Shown here: piece by piece, positions 47,997 through 62,175 of the stretch | Layout: the number at the start of each line of letters is the position of its first letter | How positions within the stretch are numbered: the stretch's first letter is position 1 | Origin: Caprimulgus europaeus | Taxonomy: Eukaryota; Chordata; Aves; Caprimulgiformes; Caprimulgidae | Length of the DNA stretch: 64,000 nucleotides | Assembly: GCA_907165065.1 (NCBI GenBank) | Contig: OU015523.1 | Location: forward strand, 123,182,023-123,246,022 | Direction: 5' to 3' | Notes under the pieces: generated by a model | Database searches by the model: none | What the model was told of the DNA's origin: nothing | Seen by the model: only the letters and a program-made list of their open reading frames with translations | Made by a program: the position numbers and the translations under genes

Positions 47997-50093
47997 CTTT
48001 CCAACAATTTTGTAAAAAACACATGTAAACTCCCCAATTCAAAATGATCTGGCTAGGTATCAGCCCATTGCTGCCCTAGGAGACTTTCAGGAATGAAACT
48101 TCTCCTAAAAGCTTTTGGCTCTATGCAGCTGGAGAAGGTACTTTGTGGTTTTTCAGGTGCAGTCCCTTCCTTTTAACATTCAAACTAATGCTTGGCACTT
48201 TACAAGATGAGGACTCAGCTCTGGCTTCAACCTGTGCTCTTTCAAGAACACTTTTCCCTGTGCAGTTAAATTGGCCCCAAATTCAGACAGTGCATTCTTT
48301 CTGAACTGTATGTTTTATGATCTTAGTTTAGGGGCCTCGTAAAAGATGTAGTGTGCAAGTCACAGTATCTTACACTCAAAGGTTCATAACCACTGCATCT
48401 CCACTGATACCCACAGAACTCTTAAAAGACACTTCTGCTCCGTAGTGTTTATTGCCAAAACAAATTTCTAGTCCTAACATTTCTGCTGTTCAGCTTCCCA
48501 TGGAAAAGTTTAATAGTTTCTATTATAAAGTTGATTTTCTCACATGTTAGATAGTCTAATAGAGCCATGAACTGAACATCTTGCTTCATTTCATGTTTAA
48601 GAGATGAATTTCAGTTCAGTTTCTTACACATGGCACGAGTACATAAGCATTCAACTTTTATTTCGTGCAGCTATTAGAAAGATATCAGTTTGACTGCAAC
48701 TAAAACACGTCAAGAAGTCTTTTATTTTCTTCTCTGCTTCTGTGAATGTTTCTTACCTCGTGCATTAGACAAGTAACTGAAATGAAAAGCACCATTCCCA
48801 TGAGAGCAGCATTGGCTGATCAATATTTCTAGCAGGTTAAAGCACATAAATGTTGTCTGCCACCATGTGGACACAGCTACCCTAGACACAAGAAAGGAAG
48901 GCTAGACACAAAGTCCCTTGCTTTGATGTGAAAACAAACATCCGTGGAGGAGCTGACAAAAGATTGTTTGAGTGATTTTGTTTGTGTCAAATAGCAAAGT
49001 TCATCTGTTGCTAATGAGTGTCAGATGAAAGCAGAACTATTCTTTGGCCAGGGCTGAGCAAACCATGCCAATGTGAGTAAGAGTATCAGTCCAACATCAC
49101 TTGATAGTTGTCTGACAGAACAAATCAAGGCTGGATCAGAAGAGAATCCTCACCTTGTGAGGTGACTGTGAGAGAGCATTCAGCCTGAACAGAAAAAAGA
49201 CAGTGTAACAAATCAAAAGGATTTCACAAAACCCTGAAAATGATGCCTAGGAACGTATGCTCTGAGTGCCACCAACTGCAGAGCCTCCCTGACCAACTTC
49301 AGCAATGAACTGGGGTAACACTAGATACATTCACTCCTTAGCTTGGCCCCAGGGAATTAAAGAGCAACAGAACAGTCCAAATTCATTTGATATCCAGTTT
49401 TGCAAGTCTCCTTTCAAGAGCCAATATTTTAGGCAAGGACAGGACACATCATTTCTGAGGCCACGTCCACCAAAGCCAGATGGAGGTAGTGACCAAGGTC
49501 AGAGCAGCAACAAGACTCAAAGGGGTCTTGCACTGATCATAGTTCAACATGGAAATGGACTGAGACTCAGAATAAGAAATCCAGAAGATCAAGAGACAAA
49601 TTAACTTACACCCCCTTTGGTAGCTGACCAAAACACCAAATCATGACTTGAAACTCAGAGTTGCAAGTAAGTTGACTGTCCTGTGTACAAGAAAATAGCT
49701 GCAGTAAATCCCCTTCTGACTGGGACCAGAAGAAACCAGCTCCACAGCTATAAAGCAGTTATTTCCTCTCCAAGAAATCTTGCAACTGGGTAAGGAACAA
49801 TGACTGTCAAATATCATGGAAGAAACAACCTCTTGAATACCTAAAGGAACTGGAAGTTTCAAGAATAAGATGGTCATCTTCTCTTCAACAGCTACACATC
49901 ACACATGCATGGGTTAGAAATAATGACCAATACAGGAACCATGTAATATCATCTTGTATACAACTCTGGGCCAGATATTCTCCAGGAGTGAGAGCATTTG
50001 TGCTCATTAAAGACTCACCTCAAGAAAGAATGTCACTAAAATAATGGTTAATAAGATCATCTCTTCGTATGTAATGAAGAACTCACATTGAAG

Positions 50094-50779
50094 TCACAGA
50101 ATCACAGAGTGTCAGGGACTGGAAGGGACCTCAAAAGCTCATCCAGTCCAACCCCCCTGCTGGAGCAGGAACACCCAGATGAGTTCACACAGGAAGGCGT
50201 CCAGGTGGGTCTTGAATGTCTCCAGAGAAGGAGACTCCACACCCTCCCTGGGCAGCCTGTCCCAGGGCTCTGTCACCCTCACTGTAAAGAAGTTCTTTCT
50301 CAAATTTAAGTGGAACCTCCCATATTCCAGCTCACACCCATTGCCCCTTGTCCTACCATTGGACATCACTGTGAAGAGCCTGGCCCCATCCTCCTGACAC
50401 TCAAACCTTCATATATTTATAAACATTAATAAGGTCCCCCCTCAGCCTCCTCTTCTCCAAGCTAAAGAGACCCAGCTCCCTCAGCCTCTCCTCATCAGGG
50501 AGATGCTCCACTCCCTTCATCATCTTGGTGGCTCTGTGCTGGACTCTCTCCAGCAGCTCCCTGTCCTTCTTGAACTGTGGGGCCCAGAACTGGACACAAT
50601 ATTCCAGATGTGGCCTCACCAGGGCAGAGTAAAGGGGAAGAAGAACCTCACTTGAACTACTGACCACAGCCCTTCTAATGCACCCCAGGATGCCATTGGC
50701 CTTCCTGGCCACAAGGGCACAGTGCTGGCTCATGGTCATCCTGCTGTCCACCAGGACTCCCAGATCCCTTTCCTCCTGC
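50094..50779 (-). mobile_element. CR1, group B
   Basis: Starts TCACAGAATCACAGAGTGTC. In antisense it encodes a nearly uninterrupted group B tail, including [40 protein letters not shown] and [21 protein letters not shown] 243-codon open frame (50401-51132) spans it and unrelated flank. The 5' truncation lies near 50779. Confidence 0.95.
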
Positions 50780-53138
50780 AATCGGGCCCATGCAATCAAG
50801 GCTCCGGGAATGCAGGAAAGATACAGCAGAACAGCCAGTAAAGCAGCAATAAAGTTTATTTTTTTCCTACATGCCTGAGATTTGAAACTCAAAGCCACCA
50901 CACTCTCATCCTCCCATACTCTTAAAGTTAAAAAAATAATAATAATAATCAAGAACTGAGAGGAAAAAAAACCTGGAGCATCAAGACCACTGCTCGAGGA
51001 CTTGTGAGAGCTTAGCTTTGCAAGGTCCATGTCTATGCCCAGGCTGAGCTGTGTGCCATGTGTCACACCTTCAGAGCAATGAGAACTCTCTGAGAGATGC
51101 CAGCTTGCCCACGCTGTGTGCTTGGTATTCACTCACAAGAAGAAAATATCTCACAACACTTCAGTGAGTTCCTAATATTCATCCACTGTAACAGGAGGTT
51201 TTCACAGTGTAATCTCAACTCCTCTACTACAAATACTAATGCAAGAGTTCATTTCATTCTCCTACTAAGCCCTCATCTTCCTCTGATACTCCACACATAT
51301 TCCTAACTTAGCAGCTGCAGAGTTTGTGGGGCTAGCTACCTCCTGAAAGATCTCCCAGTGCCTGATGCTATTGAGAGCTGAGCAATTCACTCCCATTTTT
51401 AGCAACTGTATTGTGCTTCACCTTTGCCAATGCTCTGGAATGAGTGGGATTTCTTTTTGTTGTTGTTGATATTATTAGACAGAAGTCATTAATTTCCCTT
51501 TGAAAAAGAAAGAGCACATTTGTATTTTCATTATAGAGTCAAAGAGCTGAAATTGTAACTGGAAATTTATGGTCTTACCTAATATTATCCAACATAAAAA
51601 GCCACTCTGTGAACTTCGTGATGGATTCAATTTTACCAATAGAAAATATGGGGATTGAAACAATTTGTGCTCACGTACAGATGGAAGTTATTACCAACTT
51701 CGGAATTAACACACATTGTTTTGACTTTGGAATGTAACAGCAAAGCAAGTTTCTCCAAATAAATGCTCTATCAAGCTAGAGCTGAGCTGCTTCTAATTCC
51801 AGCTGAATTCTCCCGAGTGCAAGATGTGGTTTTCATTGTTATTACCCTGCTGTTTGACAAAACAGTACCACTTTATCTCTAGAAAAGTTTTTATTTCAGT
51901 AATTTTACTTAGTACCTACCTAGCCTCACTTCTTCCCCACTCACATTTCTCTTTTTTCCCTTTCTTGTGAAAAATTAAAATAAAAATCTGGGAAACCAGG
52001 GAAGCTTATACAAATCCTTTCAAGTATTTAAGTTGATACAAGTTTTTCTGTGCTCTTTGTTTCTCAACCCACAGTCATCAAATCAAGACTTGCATGAATG
52101 ATTCCAGTAAGGTGATGGAGACCAAACCTCTTCACACCCCAGTAGAGTCAGCACTGTTCCTCCTAGTCACTTCCAATTGTCCCACAGCAGCCAGAGGCGA
52201 ATTAAGTAACCAATGTGCATTTATTCATGACAGAGTAATTTGCAGGACTGGATCCTTGAATTAAGGCCAACACATTTGGGCTTTAAAAGGATTCCCTCAC
52301 AGGTTGTGATGGTCAAGAGATAAAGAAGAGGCAGCTGCTTACTCTCCATCCAAACTTAAATTATTTTCACACATTTAGATGAACTATGTATATCTGGAAG
52401 CTTTTCTTAAAGGAGCTTTAAGATCTTCTAAAAGCTACTTAAATTCAACAGTTCCAGCCTCCTAAGGAACACACAAAGGATTCAAAACCATCTCATGTTT
52501 TCAGATCAAGTCAGCCCCTCAATACAGAGCTTTTGTGAGATATTTCTGCATGTTATCTACCTGTTCTGCTTTCACAACAATGAAATTTCCCTTGGCAGAA
52601 CTAAAAGCTGCAGTATTTGACCCAGGATATCAAAACAAAGGTGACTACAACAGTTTGGATAGACTTCAGTAACACTTTCCTGATTAAATAAGTAGAAGCC
52701 CCCCCCAAAAAAATTCTGATTTACTTTTATTATGTTTTTATATTCAACAGCACACAATCTCCAGCATTAACATGTGAACCACTGGTGTTGTACAAACCAC
52801 TTCAAAGTTTGGCCACTGACTACTCTGGCTTATACCAGCACTAGTGACCCCATGTAAATTTGGAAACTTTTTTTATACAAATATGAACTTAAAGTCTTCA
52901 TTTACTTTTATGAGTTTAAACACATGCCAGTGATTCCAGAAACCAACTGAAAGGACTTGGAAGGCAACATGGGTAAGTGACCATGTGTTCAACTCTTCAT
53001 AGTCCTTTAGAAATAGGACAAGAACAAAATCAGAATGAGAGATTTCAGTAGGTCCAACAGCAGTAACAACTCAGAGATAAAAAGGCAAAGAGACAAACAG
53101 GAAAACAAGTGAAGTGGTGACAGTTCCTATAAAGAAAG

Positions 53139-53763
53139 ATCACAGAATCACAGAATGATCAGGGTTGGAAGGGACTCAGGAGATCATCCAGTCCAACCCC
53201 CCTGCCAAAGCAGGTTCCCTACACCAGGTTGCACAGGAAAGTGTCCAGGTGGGTTTGAACATCTCCAGAGATGGAGACTCCACACCCTCTCTGGGCAGCC
53301 TGGCCCAGGGCTCCAGCACCCTCACAGGGAAGAAGTTTTTCCTTCAGTTTCTCTGGAACTTCTGGTGTCCCAGTTTGTGCCCATTGCCCCTTGTCCTGTC
53401 ACTGGGCACCACCCAGAAGAGCCCGGCCCCATCCATTTGGCCCCCACCCTTCAGCTATTGACAGACATTGATCAGATCCCCTCTCAGGCTGCTCTTCTCC
53501 AGGCTCAACAGTCCCAGCTCTCTCAGCCTCTCCTCACACAGGAGATGCTCCACACCCTTAATCATCTTTGTGACCTCCACTGGACTCTCTCCAGAAGATC
53601 CCTGTCCCTCTGGAACTGAGGAGCCCAGAACTGGACACAACACTCCAGATGTGGCCTCACCAGGGCAGAGCAGAGGAGGAGGAGAACCTCCCTTGACCTG
53701 CTGGCCACGCTCTGTTTAATGCCCCCCAGGACACTGTTGGCCTTCTTGGCCACGAGGGCACAC
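53139..53763 (-). mobile_element. CR1, group C
   Basis: Starts ATCACAGAATCACAGAATGA, with the group C 3' text and antisense coding for [13 protein letters not shown] and [20 protein letters not shown]. Breaks off after CTTGGCCACGAGGGCACAC. Confidence 0.94.
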
Positions 53764-55025
53764 TACAGGCACAAGTGCCAACTAACCAAGACTACAAGAA
53801 ATAATGGAAAGGCTACCAGCTTGGGCTCAATGAAGAGTTCATAATCTCAACCAAGAAAGAAGCACAGAGCACTTGCACCACAGAACTGAACATCCAACTC
53901 CAGAATAGGAACAAAACCATGAATGGCTGAAAAGCAAAAAGCAAAGCAGCATCACAACTCACAAGTTACAGAATGAACTAATGTATTTACATAAGTAGAG
54001 ATTAAGGAAAGCATTGATGTGATAGTAATGGAGAGAGAAAGCTATCAAAGCATTTGAAGGAAAGAGTATTTAATCCCTTTCTCTCACTAGTCTTCCCTTT
54101 GAAAGTCAAGTGTGAACAGCTGGCTGCCATTATTAATACCAGCCACAAAGAGTCACAGTCTAAGTTATATTAACAGCTTGGTTAAGTGAATTTCTAAGAT
54201 TAGCAGGACTTGATTAACTTCATCTTAAGATATTTTAGCCTTTAAGTAATTTCAGAGCCATTGGAGGTTATCTTCCAAAATACACTAAGCATGGGCAAGA
54301 TACCAGAAGTCTGGAAAATGGTAAATGCAATCCAAGCTTAAAAAACAAACAACACAAAAAGATCCAGAAGCTTTATACTTCAATTTGGGGTAGAGAATGG
54401 GGAAAAAGTGGTGGAAGACAGAACTGGAAAAACAAACCAAATAACTAAAAACTAAGCATAAAAAGATCATATTTTTCAATACTAAAACCTTCAGACCAAT
54501 CTAATTTCAAGTCTTACGAAGGGGTTAGAAACTGAAATGTCATATTTCTGTTGGAATTTGAATAAATCTCTTGGCAGTTTATGGTGTAATATGCTCACGA
54601 GCACGTTGGAGAAATGGGATATTGATGAAGTATGAATGAATACAGAGCAAGTGAGTTCTCTTTGGGTGTAGTTAAACAATGGTCCACTGCTGTAAATAGA
54701 AGTGCTAGTGAAGTGCAGCTCCACTTGGCTCTAGGCTTTACCCCAGTTCTATTCAATATTTTAATTAGGTGAGCTGGATAGAGAATAGGCTCAGATGTAG
54801 ACAGCACAAAGCTGAGATTTACTGCTCAACTTACCTTTCCTCATCTTCCAGAGGTATGCCACCAAATCAGAGACATGATTAAGAAAAAGGAGCATCTAAG
54901 GGACATTCAAGGTACAGCATGCAAAACATGAATTAAATGAATCACCTGCACAAATTCACAATGGACTATTTTGTTGAAGAGACTTGGGATTGCAATGAAA
55001 GAAAAAATTCACTGGTTTAGGTTGA

Positions 55026-55060
55026 ACATAATGGAATAAAAAAACATAATGGAATAAAAA
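55026..55060. repeat. short A-rich tandem repeat
   Basis: ACATAATGGAATAAAAAA occurs twice in a row. Minor slippage product. Confidence 0.85.
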
Positions 55061-55320
55061 AAAAATTACAAGACCTATGAAGCATTTTTCCCACCCTATT
55101 TAATGTTTTGAAGGCAACAGCTGCACAGCACATCCAACTTTGGACACTGCACTTCAAAAAAGATGTGTATTCAGATGGAGGAGACAAGAAAGACACTCAG
55201 AAGTTAAGAGACGTGATCCATGACATAACACTTGAGAAAGGAGAAGTTGTCTTTCAATGCTAAAAGTTTGCAAGGAAGAAGAGACTTAAATTAGCAGATT
55301 ATTAAAATAAGTGATTATGT

Positions 55321-55754
55321 CATAGAATCACAGAACTGTTTTGGTTAGAAAAGATCTTTAACATCATTGAGCCCAACCATGAACCCAACACTGCCAAGTC
55401 CTCGACTAACCCATGTCCCTAAGCACCACATCTACATGTCTTTTAAATACCTTCAGGGATGGGGACTCCACCACTGTACTGGGAGCCTGTTCCAACGTTT
55501 GACAACCCTTGTGGTGAAGAAGTTTTTCCCCATATCCAGTCTAAACATCCTCTAGTGCAACCTGAAGCAGTTTACTCTTGTTCTGTTGCTTGTTACTTGG
55601 GAGAAGAAATCAACTCCCACCTCTCCACACCCTCCTTTCAGCTAGTTGCAGAGAGTGAGAAGGTCTCCTCTCAGCCTCCTCTTCCAGCCACTCTTCCCCA
55701 AGCCTGGAGCGTTGCATGGGGTTTTTGTGACCCAAGTGCAGGACCCAGCAGTAA
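55321..55754 (-). mobile_element. CR1, diverged, with internal deletion
   Basis: Starts CATAGAATCACAGAACTGTT, then GCCCAACCATGAACCCAACA and the CACCACATCTACATGTCTTT module. At about 55682 it jumps from CTCAGCCTCCTCTT to CCAGCCACTCTTCCCCAAGC, a region lying far upstream in other copies (compare 32781), so several hundred bases are missing. Confidence 0.9.
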
Positions 55755-55771
55755 ATGTGGTTAAACAGTAA

Positions 55772-55965
55772 CAAAACTGATTTGGATTAGATGTCAGGAA
55801 AGACTTTAATGGCCAGGACAGTCAAGCTTTGGAGCTAAGTAGTACTTAGATCACAGGCTTTCCTTCAGGGAAAGTTATACAAACATCTACCAGGGATGGC
55901 AGGAGAGCAGCTAGCCCTGCTCTAGGATTAGGCAACAGTCTGAATGGCCTCCCCAGGTCCCTTGC
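55772..55965 (+). mobile_element. possible ancient CR1 3' fragment
   Basis: TTGGATTAGATGTCAGGAAA and CCTCCCCAGGTCCCTTGCAG resemble the 3' end of an older CR1 lineage in plus orientation, but the match is loose and the terminal octamers are not recognisable. Confidence 0.45.
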
Positions 55966-56592
55966 AGAGCAGCCTTTGAATGCTTTCCAAAATTCCATAC
56001 CAAACATTTAGCAGCAGGTACTATTATCATCTCAAACACAAGTCTGTAAACCCATAAACTCTCATGCATTTGCCAATGTAAAGGATGATTTTAAAAATAA
56101 GTAAATTAAAAAAAAAAGTCTTCTAATCATGTGTAACTATCAAGTCATACATTGGTAAGACAAGATTTTCCAGCTGGTTGTGTTTTCTTATCATAAGTAC
56201 AGTAGTCAAATACTAGTTAAAGCAATAATACAGCAAAATTAAAGCAGCAATGAGAATGATACACACGGATCTTCAAGTATGATAGAATTAAAAAAAAACA
56301 AAACAGAAAACATTTAGAATTTTCAAAACAGTGTGTACAGACTCATAGTACTTATTTTAAAAGGCAAAGATTCATTATTAGCTGACAAACCCTTCTCCAA
56401 GCACCACAAGAGAAAGACTCGAGCACAAAGCATGAAGTGAAGACCATCATTTGAAGAACATTTCCACTAGTTCACAGATGTGCCATAAAAAAAGCAGTAT
56501 CATAAGACAGTAGATGCACACTCACGTGATATTGATGCTAAGCAGATGGTAGATGCTCATTAAAAAAAATAAATAAATCTTAGTGTACTAAC

Positions 56593-56671
56593 CTGTGCTA
56601 TATTTTTGTTGAGAAGATATACTCCATATTCAAACTGAAGCTTCTCCCCTCCCTTTGGATATAAAGGAAAT
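56593..56671 (-). CDS. UVRAG: UVRAG, antepenultimate coding exon (79 nt)
   Basis: The acceptor (TTTCCCACCAG) precedes 56671 and the donor (GTTAGTAC) follows 56593 on the minus strand. The first base A completes a Glu codon (the family has ER|E here). The next 26 codons read [20 protein letters not shown] then NKNIAQ, a nearly invariant vertebrate UVRAG segment from the end of the folded membrane-associating domain. The exon ends in phase 0, matching the next exon, which opens with CTT for Leu. Nothing is truncated or shifted. The preceding exon (family text near IIHLGSRSTI) was looked for up to 64000 and not seen. Confidence 0.94.
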
Positions 56672-59089
56672 CTGGTGGGAAAGAAAAAAAAAAGGAGAAA
56701 AAATACATTTAAGGTGAAATTATTCAGATTATTAAGTAAACTTCAAAAAGCCAGACTCCTTTTCTGAGAAAGTGAAGATTTAACAAGCCTCCCTTGCTAA
56801 CATGGAATATCAGCACTGTGATTTCTTGCTGACTTCTCCCAGGAACTCTGTCCACAGGACGTACTTAGGAGCCCTCTGCAACTCCAGTCAATTTGCCTTT
56901 TAAAAACTGATGTCAAAATTCTGCTAATGAATTACATTTTCTAACATATTTTAGGTTTTTCAAAGATATTTTATGACTCTCCCAGTGCTGCAAGATTCCT
57001 CTTCCTAAGTGAAGCAGGTTTTAAGAGGCATAAAGCAAAATACCAGATTCCTTTGTATTCAGCCATTTGCACTTGGTCATCTCACTTCCAAATAGAAATA
57101 ATCTTTTAAGAAAGGTGTTCTCTATTGATTAAATTCTTATTTTGTGATTGAAACAGCACAAATCTCTTCACACATAGAAGATATTTGAAGGGTCATTGAC
57201 CAACACACAGAAGAACACTAAGAAGGTACAAGTGATTCCTTTCAACAAGCTTTACATATACACCAAAGGCTCAAGGTCACCCTTGCAGATACTATATCCC
57301 TAATCTTTATTTCTCTTTTTTAATAAATAAAGCATTTTTCACAACTTTAAATACCTAGCAAATAGCTTATAAGAAAGTAGCATAGCTTATTTCTGTCTTA
57401 GTTGCTGTGTGAGATGAGAGAAGCAAAACTTTAGCCCCTAAAGTATTGAAACTCTTTGACAGTCTGCATTAAATAATATGATTTTATACGTATGTTCTAG
57501 GAATCTCTGCTTAAGTGAAGCAGTTCTCAAACAGCTTTAACATCTGTACATTGAATTTCTGAGGATTGTCTTTCTACTCTTCCTTACCACCAGAGGTTAG
57601 GAGGTCACCATGGTCAACACAGTAATCTTAGTACAATCTAAAATTGATGTTTATGGGAAATACATCATGAAACGAGCTTTTGCCTTTTTCAGATCCGGGT
57701 GTTCTGTAGCTCCTAATCAAGATGCTGAGTGTATTATCTGCACAAAACCCACATTACATCAGAAACCAAAGTCTCTCTCAAATATAAGATAACAAACATA
57801 GGAGATCAGTATCTACTAGAAACAACACACATTCTAGAGGAATAATTACACAGAGTGTATTTTATCATCAATCAGCCCAACAGTAGAGTACATTTGCAAC
57901 TTTTAAAGAGAATTATATAGTGCCATTAAAGCTAAAGGTGAACAGGTCATGATCACAGCAGATCAAATATTAAGATGTCAGCTTCAAGTTTTATGCTACT
58001 TTCAAACACACTAGGTCACTTCAAGTTGAGGAATATAAAAATCACTGTGAATAGTATATATCTAGCTCACCTTGCTTAATAGATCTATAAATCCAACTAG
58101 TTCCCCATGCAAGAAAAGAAAACCTTTCAAAGTGAACACATGCTAGAAAAATTCCACAACACATTATCTTAAGTGTAAAATACAAATCACTAGGAATTCA
58201 TTTCAATATCTACAATTACACTACCCAAATAGAGCAGGATTTAAAGGATATCATTACAATTAACAGAATAAAATGCACTCAAGCTTGACAATAAAAGCAC
58301 CATTAGGAACACAAGCCCTGTTTCACTAGGAGATACTATTTCATTAAGTCACTAATAATAGAATTCCTGTTACTAGACACAGAGCTCTTTGATACATGCA
58401 GTATAGAAAAGAGGATAAAATCTGGTTTACAGCATTCGCTACCATCTCCCACACACACTTGCTTTTAAGTAGTAAAGATTAAGCTTTTTTAACATGTTGA
58501 TACTGCTTCCTTTGCTAATATTCACATTTCTCTCCTCTGATTTCCACTAATTAATCTTGAAAGACTCTAAACTGCATCCATCCTCGTGTCAGCTTTCAGA
58601 ACATAATCATTTACATGAAAGTCTGGAAAAATGTCAGTGGATGTCTCTGTGTATGTACATTTATGACTCAAGAGAAAAATATTACCAACTTTTATGTCTC
58701 TTTCTTTACTTGTTATCTTGCTTGCCCATGAAGCCTTGGTCACAAGCAATAAACTTAAGGAAAAAGGAACCATGACATTTTATATAGTGCTTTGTTGAGT
58801 ATAATTGAATGCAACTTTAACTGTTGGCTCCCTATATGAAATTCTTCTTGCTTGCTCCTTAGAAAAGCATGACCATAAGTTAAATCTCTCCCTTTGGCAT
58901 ACTGCAAAAAGTTAAGTCTGCTGTGTAAGGTTTTAGTTATACTTGCTCAAAAAAAAAAATACACTTGAAAACTACTATTTTAGTATCTTTATAATCACAA
59001 AGCACTCAATAAAATGCAAAATGGCATCTGCCTACCCATTCTACTCCAACGTGTACCTTCCCTGTTTCCATTCTTGCTGGTATGTTTGG

Positions 59090-59113
59090 AATAAATAAAT
59101 AAATAAATAAAAA
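59090..59113. repeat. (AAAT)n microsatellite
   Basis: About five to six AAAT units in intron. Minor. Confidence 0.9.
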
Positions 59114-61976
59114 GTTTCTTTAAAGCAGAACATGGATACTCACTCTAAGATGACAAATTCAAAGGAATAAATGTAATAAATTTAGTGGAAAGAAGAAAAA
59201 AAACCAAAACAAACAAGCCACAGGTGTCTGCTGTGTAATCACCAGAAGAAATCACCTGAGAGAAGTTACCAAGTAGTAGGAAACTTGTTGTGAGTACAAT
59301 CAGAAGTTGAGCTCTGGTCCTCCTCAGAGCAGTATAGTTACACACTGTAAGGAAACCATACACCTACCATGTCAGCAGGCAGTAATTATGAACAAATCAC
59401 CTTCTGCTCTGTGAGGTTCAAAGTGTGCCCTTGTAAAAACACGTTGATATTTATCTTATGACTATGAAATATTATTTTTCAATAGTGTGTAGACTTCTTA
59501 AAACAGCCCTATCACAACCCTGAGTTTACAGTAGATATTCTATTCCTGTACACAAAGACCACACTGCTCAGCTGGCAGAGAGCAGTAATAATTTTAGCAG
59601 TGATTCATGAAATGCTTAGTCCAGAGAACATTAACAATGCAGGAAAAACACAACATTTAGTAACTGATAACAGGTTAACCCCATTTATAATTGTTTCTGC
59701 ACCTCGTGTTTCCACTGAACTCAAGGCTATTCTTGCTTCACTGAAGACATCTGACATGTCAGCAATGATAAAAGCCTGTGTTGGGAAAAAGCACAAGGAG
59801 TAGTAGTGACAAAGGGAGTGACAAACACATGGAAAGGCAGCGTTAGGATCTATGACAATTGTGCCAGAGATGCTGAAATTAAATAAGTTCCCCTCTGAAT
59901 TTGGAAGGTGAAGAGCACTGTGTAAAAGTGACCCAAACTGCACACCAGGCTGATTTTAACCAGTGCCTTGAAGATCTAAGATAACATAGAGAGGATTCTC
60001 AATCTTAAAAGCTTACCTTTGTTTTGGGTGTTTTATGTTTTGCTTATTTAATCCTGAAGAACTAGGACAAATGCAAAGTTTTTATTAATTTCTTTTGAGT
60101 CATATGTTCTCTTTTATAGGACTCACTGGGATACAAGTCAGAAGATCAGTGTCACCCAGCTGCACCACACTGCAGGAACAGAGGCAAATCCATAATAAAC
60201 CACCAAACATACACATGCACGACATTTTTAGACACATAGCTCACCTCCCCTTTCATGGTACGTTGCTTTGGACAATAGTTGTGTTCTTCTACTTCTGATA
60301 GAACAGTTTCTTCCATAGTAAACCAGAACATCATGCTTACAGCCTCAAAGCACGCATGAGGCTTCTACTAATTAATATATTCAAGATCCAAGATTTCTCG
60401 GTCTCACAAGGTTTTGATTGCCATTTCTCATGGGTAACAGTAAAAAAAATAATCATAGAAGCAGTTACAAGGCATTTCTAATAATCTGTGAATAATTTCA
60501 TCTTATCAGAGCTTAGAATAGAGATGGCAACTCATCTGCCCCCACCTTACCTCTCTCCCATCTCTCTTGCTTGAAAGGTTCCCAAGAATAAGCATCTCCT
60601 CTCTACCTGCACTCTTAATTGCAACAAGTCAACATCAACTGCTTTATTTCAACCTATGCTTTCTTAATTACTGCCACACTTCCTAGGCAGATGTCAGCTG
60701 CTGAATAAAGGACTCTTCAACATAAACATGGTCCAAGAAAAACCAGCATGGAAGTCGGAAGGAAGCACATTATTAACAGCTATAGTCAAGAAACTTTCCT
60801 CATCCATGGAAGGCATCTAATGTTCAAATCAGATACTGTTCTTCACACTGAAATCTTGTGTTTAACACAACCCACTAACCATAAGCAGGTCTAAGAATGA
60901 AGAAGGGGTTTGTAAAATACATAAGCAACTGATTTTCAGTCTATTTACACATAAGGAGGTTTTGCTGATAGGCAATGAGTAAGCAAGTAGTTATGAGCAG
61001 GTCAAGGCTTAGAGCACTGCTGATCTATGTAACCAAATATATCTATAGGTAAGAAACTCAAGTGAGACTGACAAATCAAAGTGTGTACTCAAGTGAATAA
61101 GATTAGCATGAGCCTAAGAGGAAGAATCTCTAATTTCCTTGTAAACTGCTCAGGCAAACAGGGGTGGCAAAGGAAGAAATCTCAGCTAAAAGGAGTGGTT
61201 AAGTGAAGTGTCAACATTGGTGTGATTTTATACCATAGACTCTATGTGAAAGTTTCTGGAGTACTAAGCCTCATTAAACCCTCCCAAAAGAGTTGTGAAA
61301 AGGAAGAAGTGAGGTGAAGGTTATGTGCTTTATTCACAGAAACTCTGATGGGGAAAAGTAATCCCAAGTCAGCCTTTTAAACAAGAAAACCAGGGCTGAA
61401 AGTCTACTTCTTCTCCAAGTTCAAAATACAGAACCAGCACCCTGCCATCAACAGCAGAATTAACCAAGTTCTTCAATGATCTTGCAACACTTCACAAATG
61501 CTAAGTTTTAAAATAAACAGTCAGTTTGAACACTGGAATAAGAAATATCAGTCTGATGTGTATCAAGCTTGCAGCTACCCAACTACACCATCAATAGGAC
61601 TCTTAGGGAGCTGTTACTGTGGAGTTAGAAACAAAAATCTCATTAGATTAAAGACTAAAATGGTATTATTCAAATAGAACACATCTGAGACATAAGAAAC
61701 ATGCATACCTCTAAAACTGAAAAGCAAAGTATAATCTTACTACAGTAAATTACATTTTAAGGTTACAAAGAAGGTAGGGTACTAAATTGTCAACACCAGT
61801 TTAAAAGTCTTTCTATTAAAAGAAAAGAAACTCAATGTATGCATTTCCAGTCAATATGGAAAGCTAATGGTGGCTGGTTGCCATCATTTCCACTCCACTT
61901 GAATCATTAAGGTGCAAACAGCTCAACAGAAATATTAAATCAAGGTAGTTTTCAATGTTCAGTTCAAGATGTAGTC

Positions 61977-62175
61977 TTGTCTTTACGGTAAGGGTGACAG
62001 AGCTCTGGGACAGGCTGCCCAGGGAGGGTGTGGAGTCTCCTTCTCTGGAGACATTCAAGACCCACCTGGACACCTTCCTGTGTGAACTCATCTGGGTGTT
62101 CCTGCTCAGCAGGGGGGTTGGACTGGATGAGCTTTCGAGGTCTCTTCCAATCTCTGACATTCTGTGATTCTGTGT
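61977..62175 (+). mobile_element. CR1 3' fragment, group B
   Basis: About 200 bp, encoding [20 protein letters not shown], with 3' text GATGAGCTTTCGAGGTCTCT and ATTCTGTGATTCTGTG. Confidence 0.93.

Larger units (their letters stand above)
33800..56592 (-). other. UVRAG: UVRAG intron (22.8 kb)
   Basis: Bounded by the donor after 56593 and the acceptor before 33799. It contains CR1 copies at 34764, 36211, 36328, 38739, 41813, 44140, 46257, 50094, 53139, 55321 and probably 55772, plus the (TAA)n microsatellite, the 62-bp tandem duplication and the 47-48 kb minisatellite. The remaining stretches (33800-34763, 34958-36050, 36781-38738, 39389-40966, 41091-41812, 42636-44139, 44356-46256, 47997-50093, 50780-53138, 53764-55320, 55966-56592) look like plain AT-rich intron, and I see nothing supportable in them beyond the small repeats listed. 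Confidence 0.87.

Noticed and set aside
47059..48042. Four ~310-residue open frames (GKR-, EKG-, FFP- and FSP-type repeats), one resembling collagen-like GEK triplets
   Set aside because: They are translations of a 9-bp minisatellite. Because 9 is a multiple of 3, stops never arise. There is no start context, no exon structure and no non-repetitive coding sequence around them.
50401..51132. 243-codon minus-strand open frame as a possible gene
   Set aside because: About half is the CR1 ORF2 tail ([13 protein letters not shown] and neighbours). The remainder is unrelated flank fused by chance, and no complete reverse transcriptase is present.
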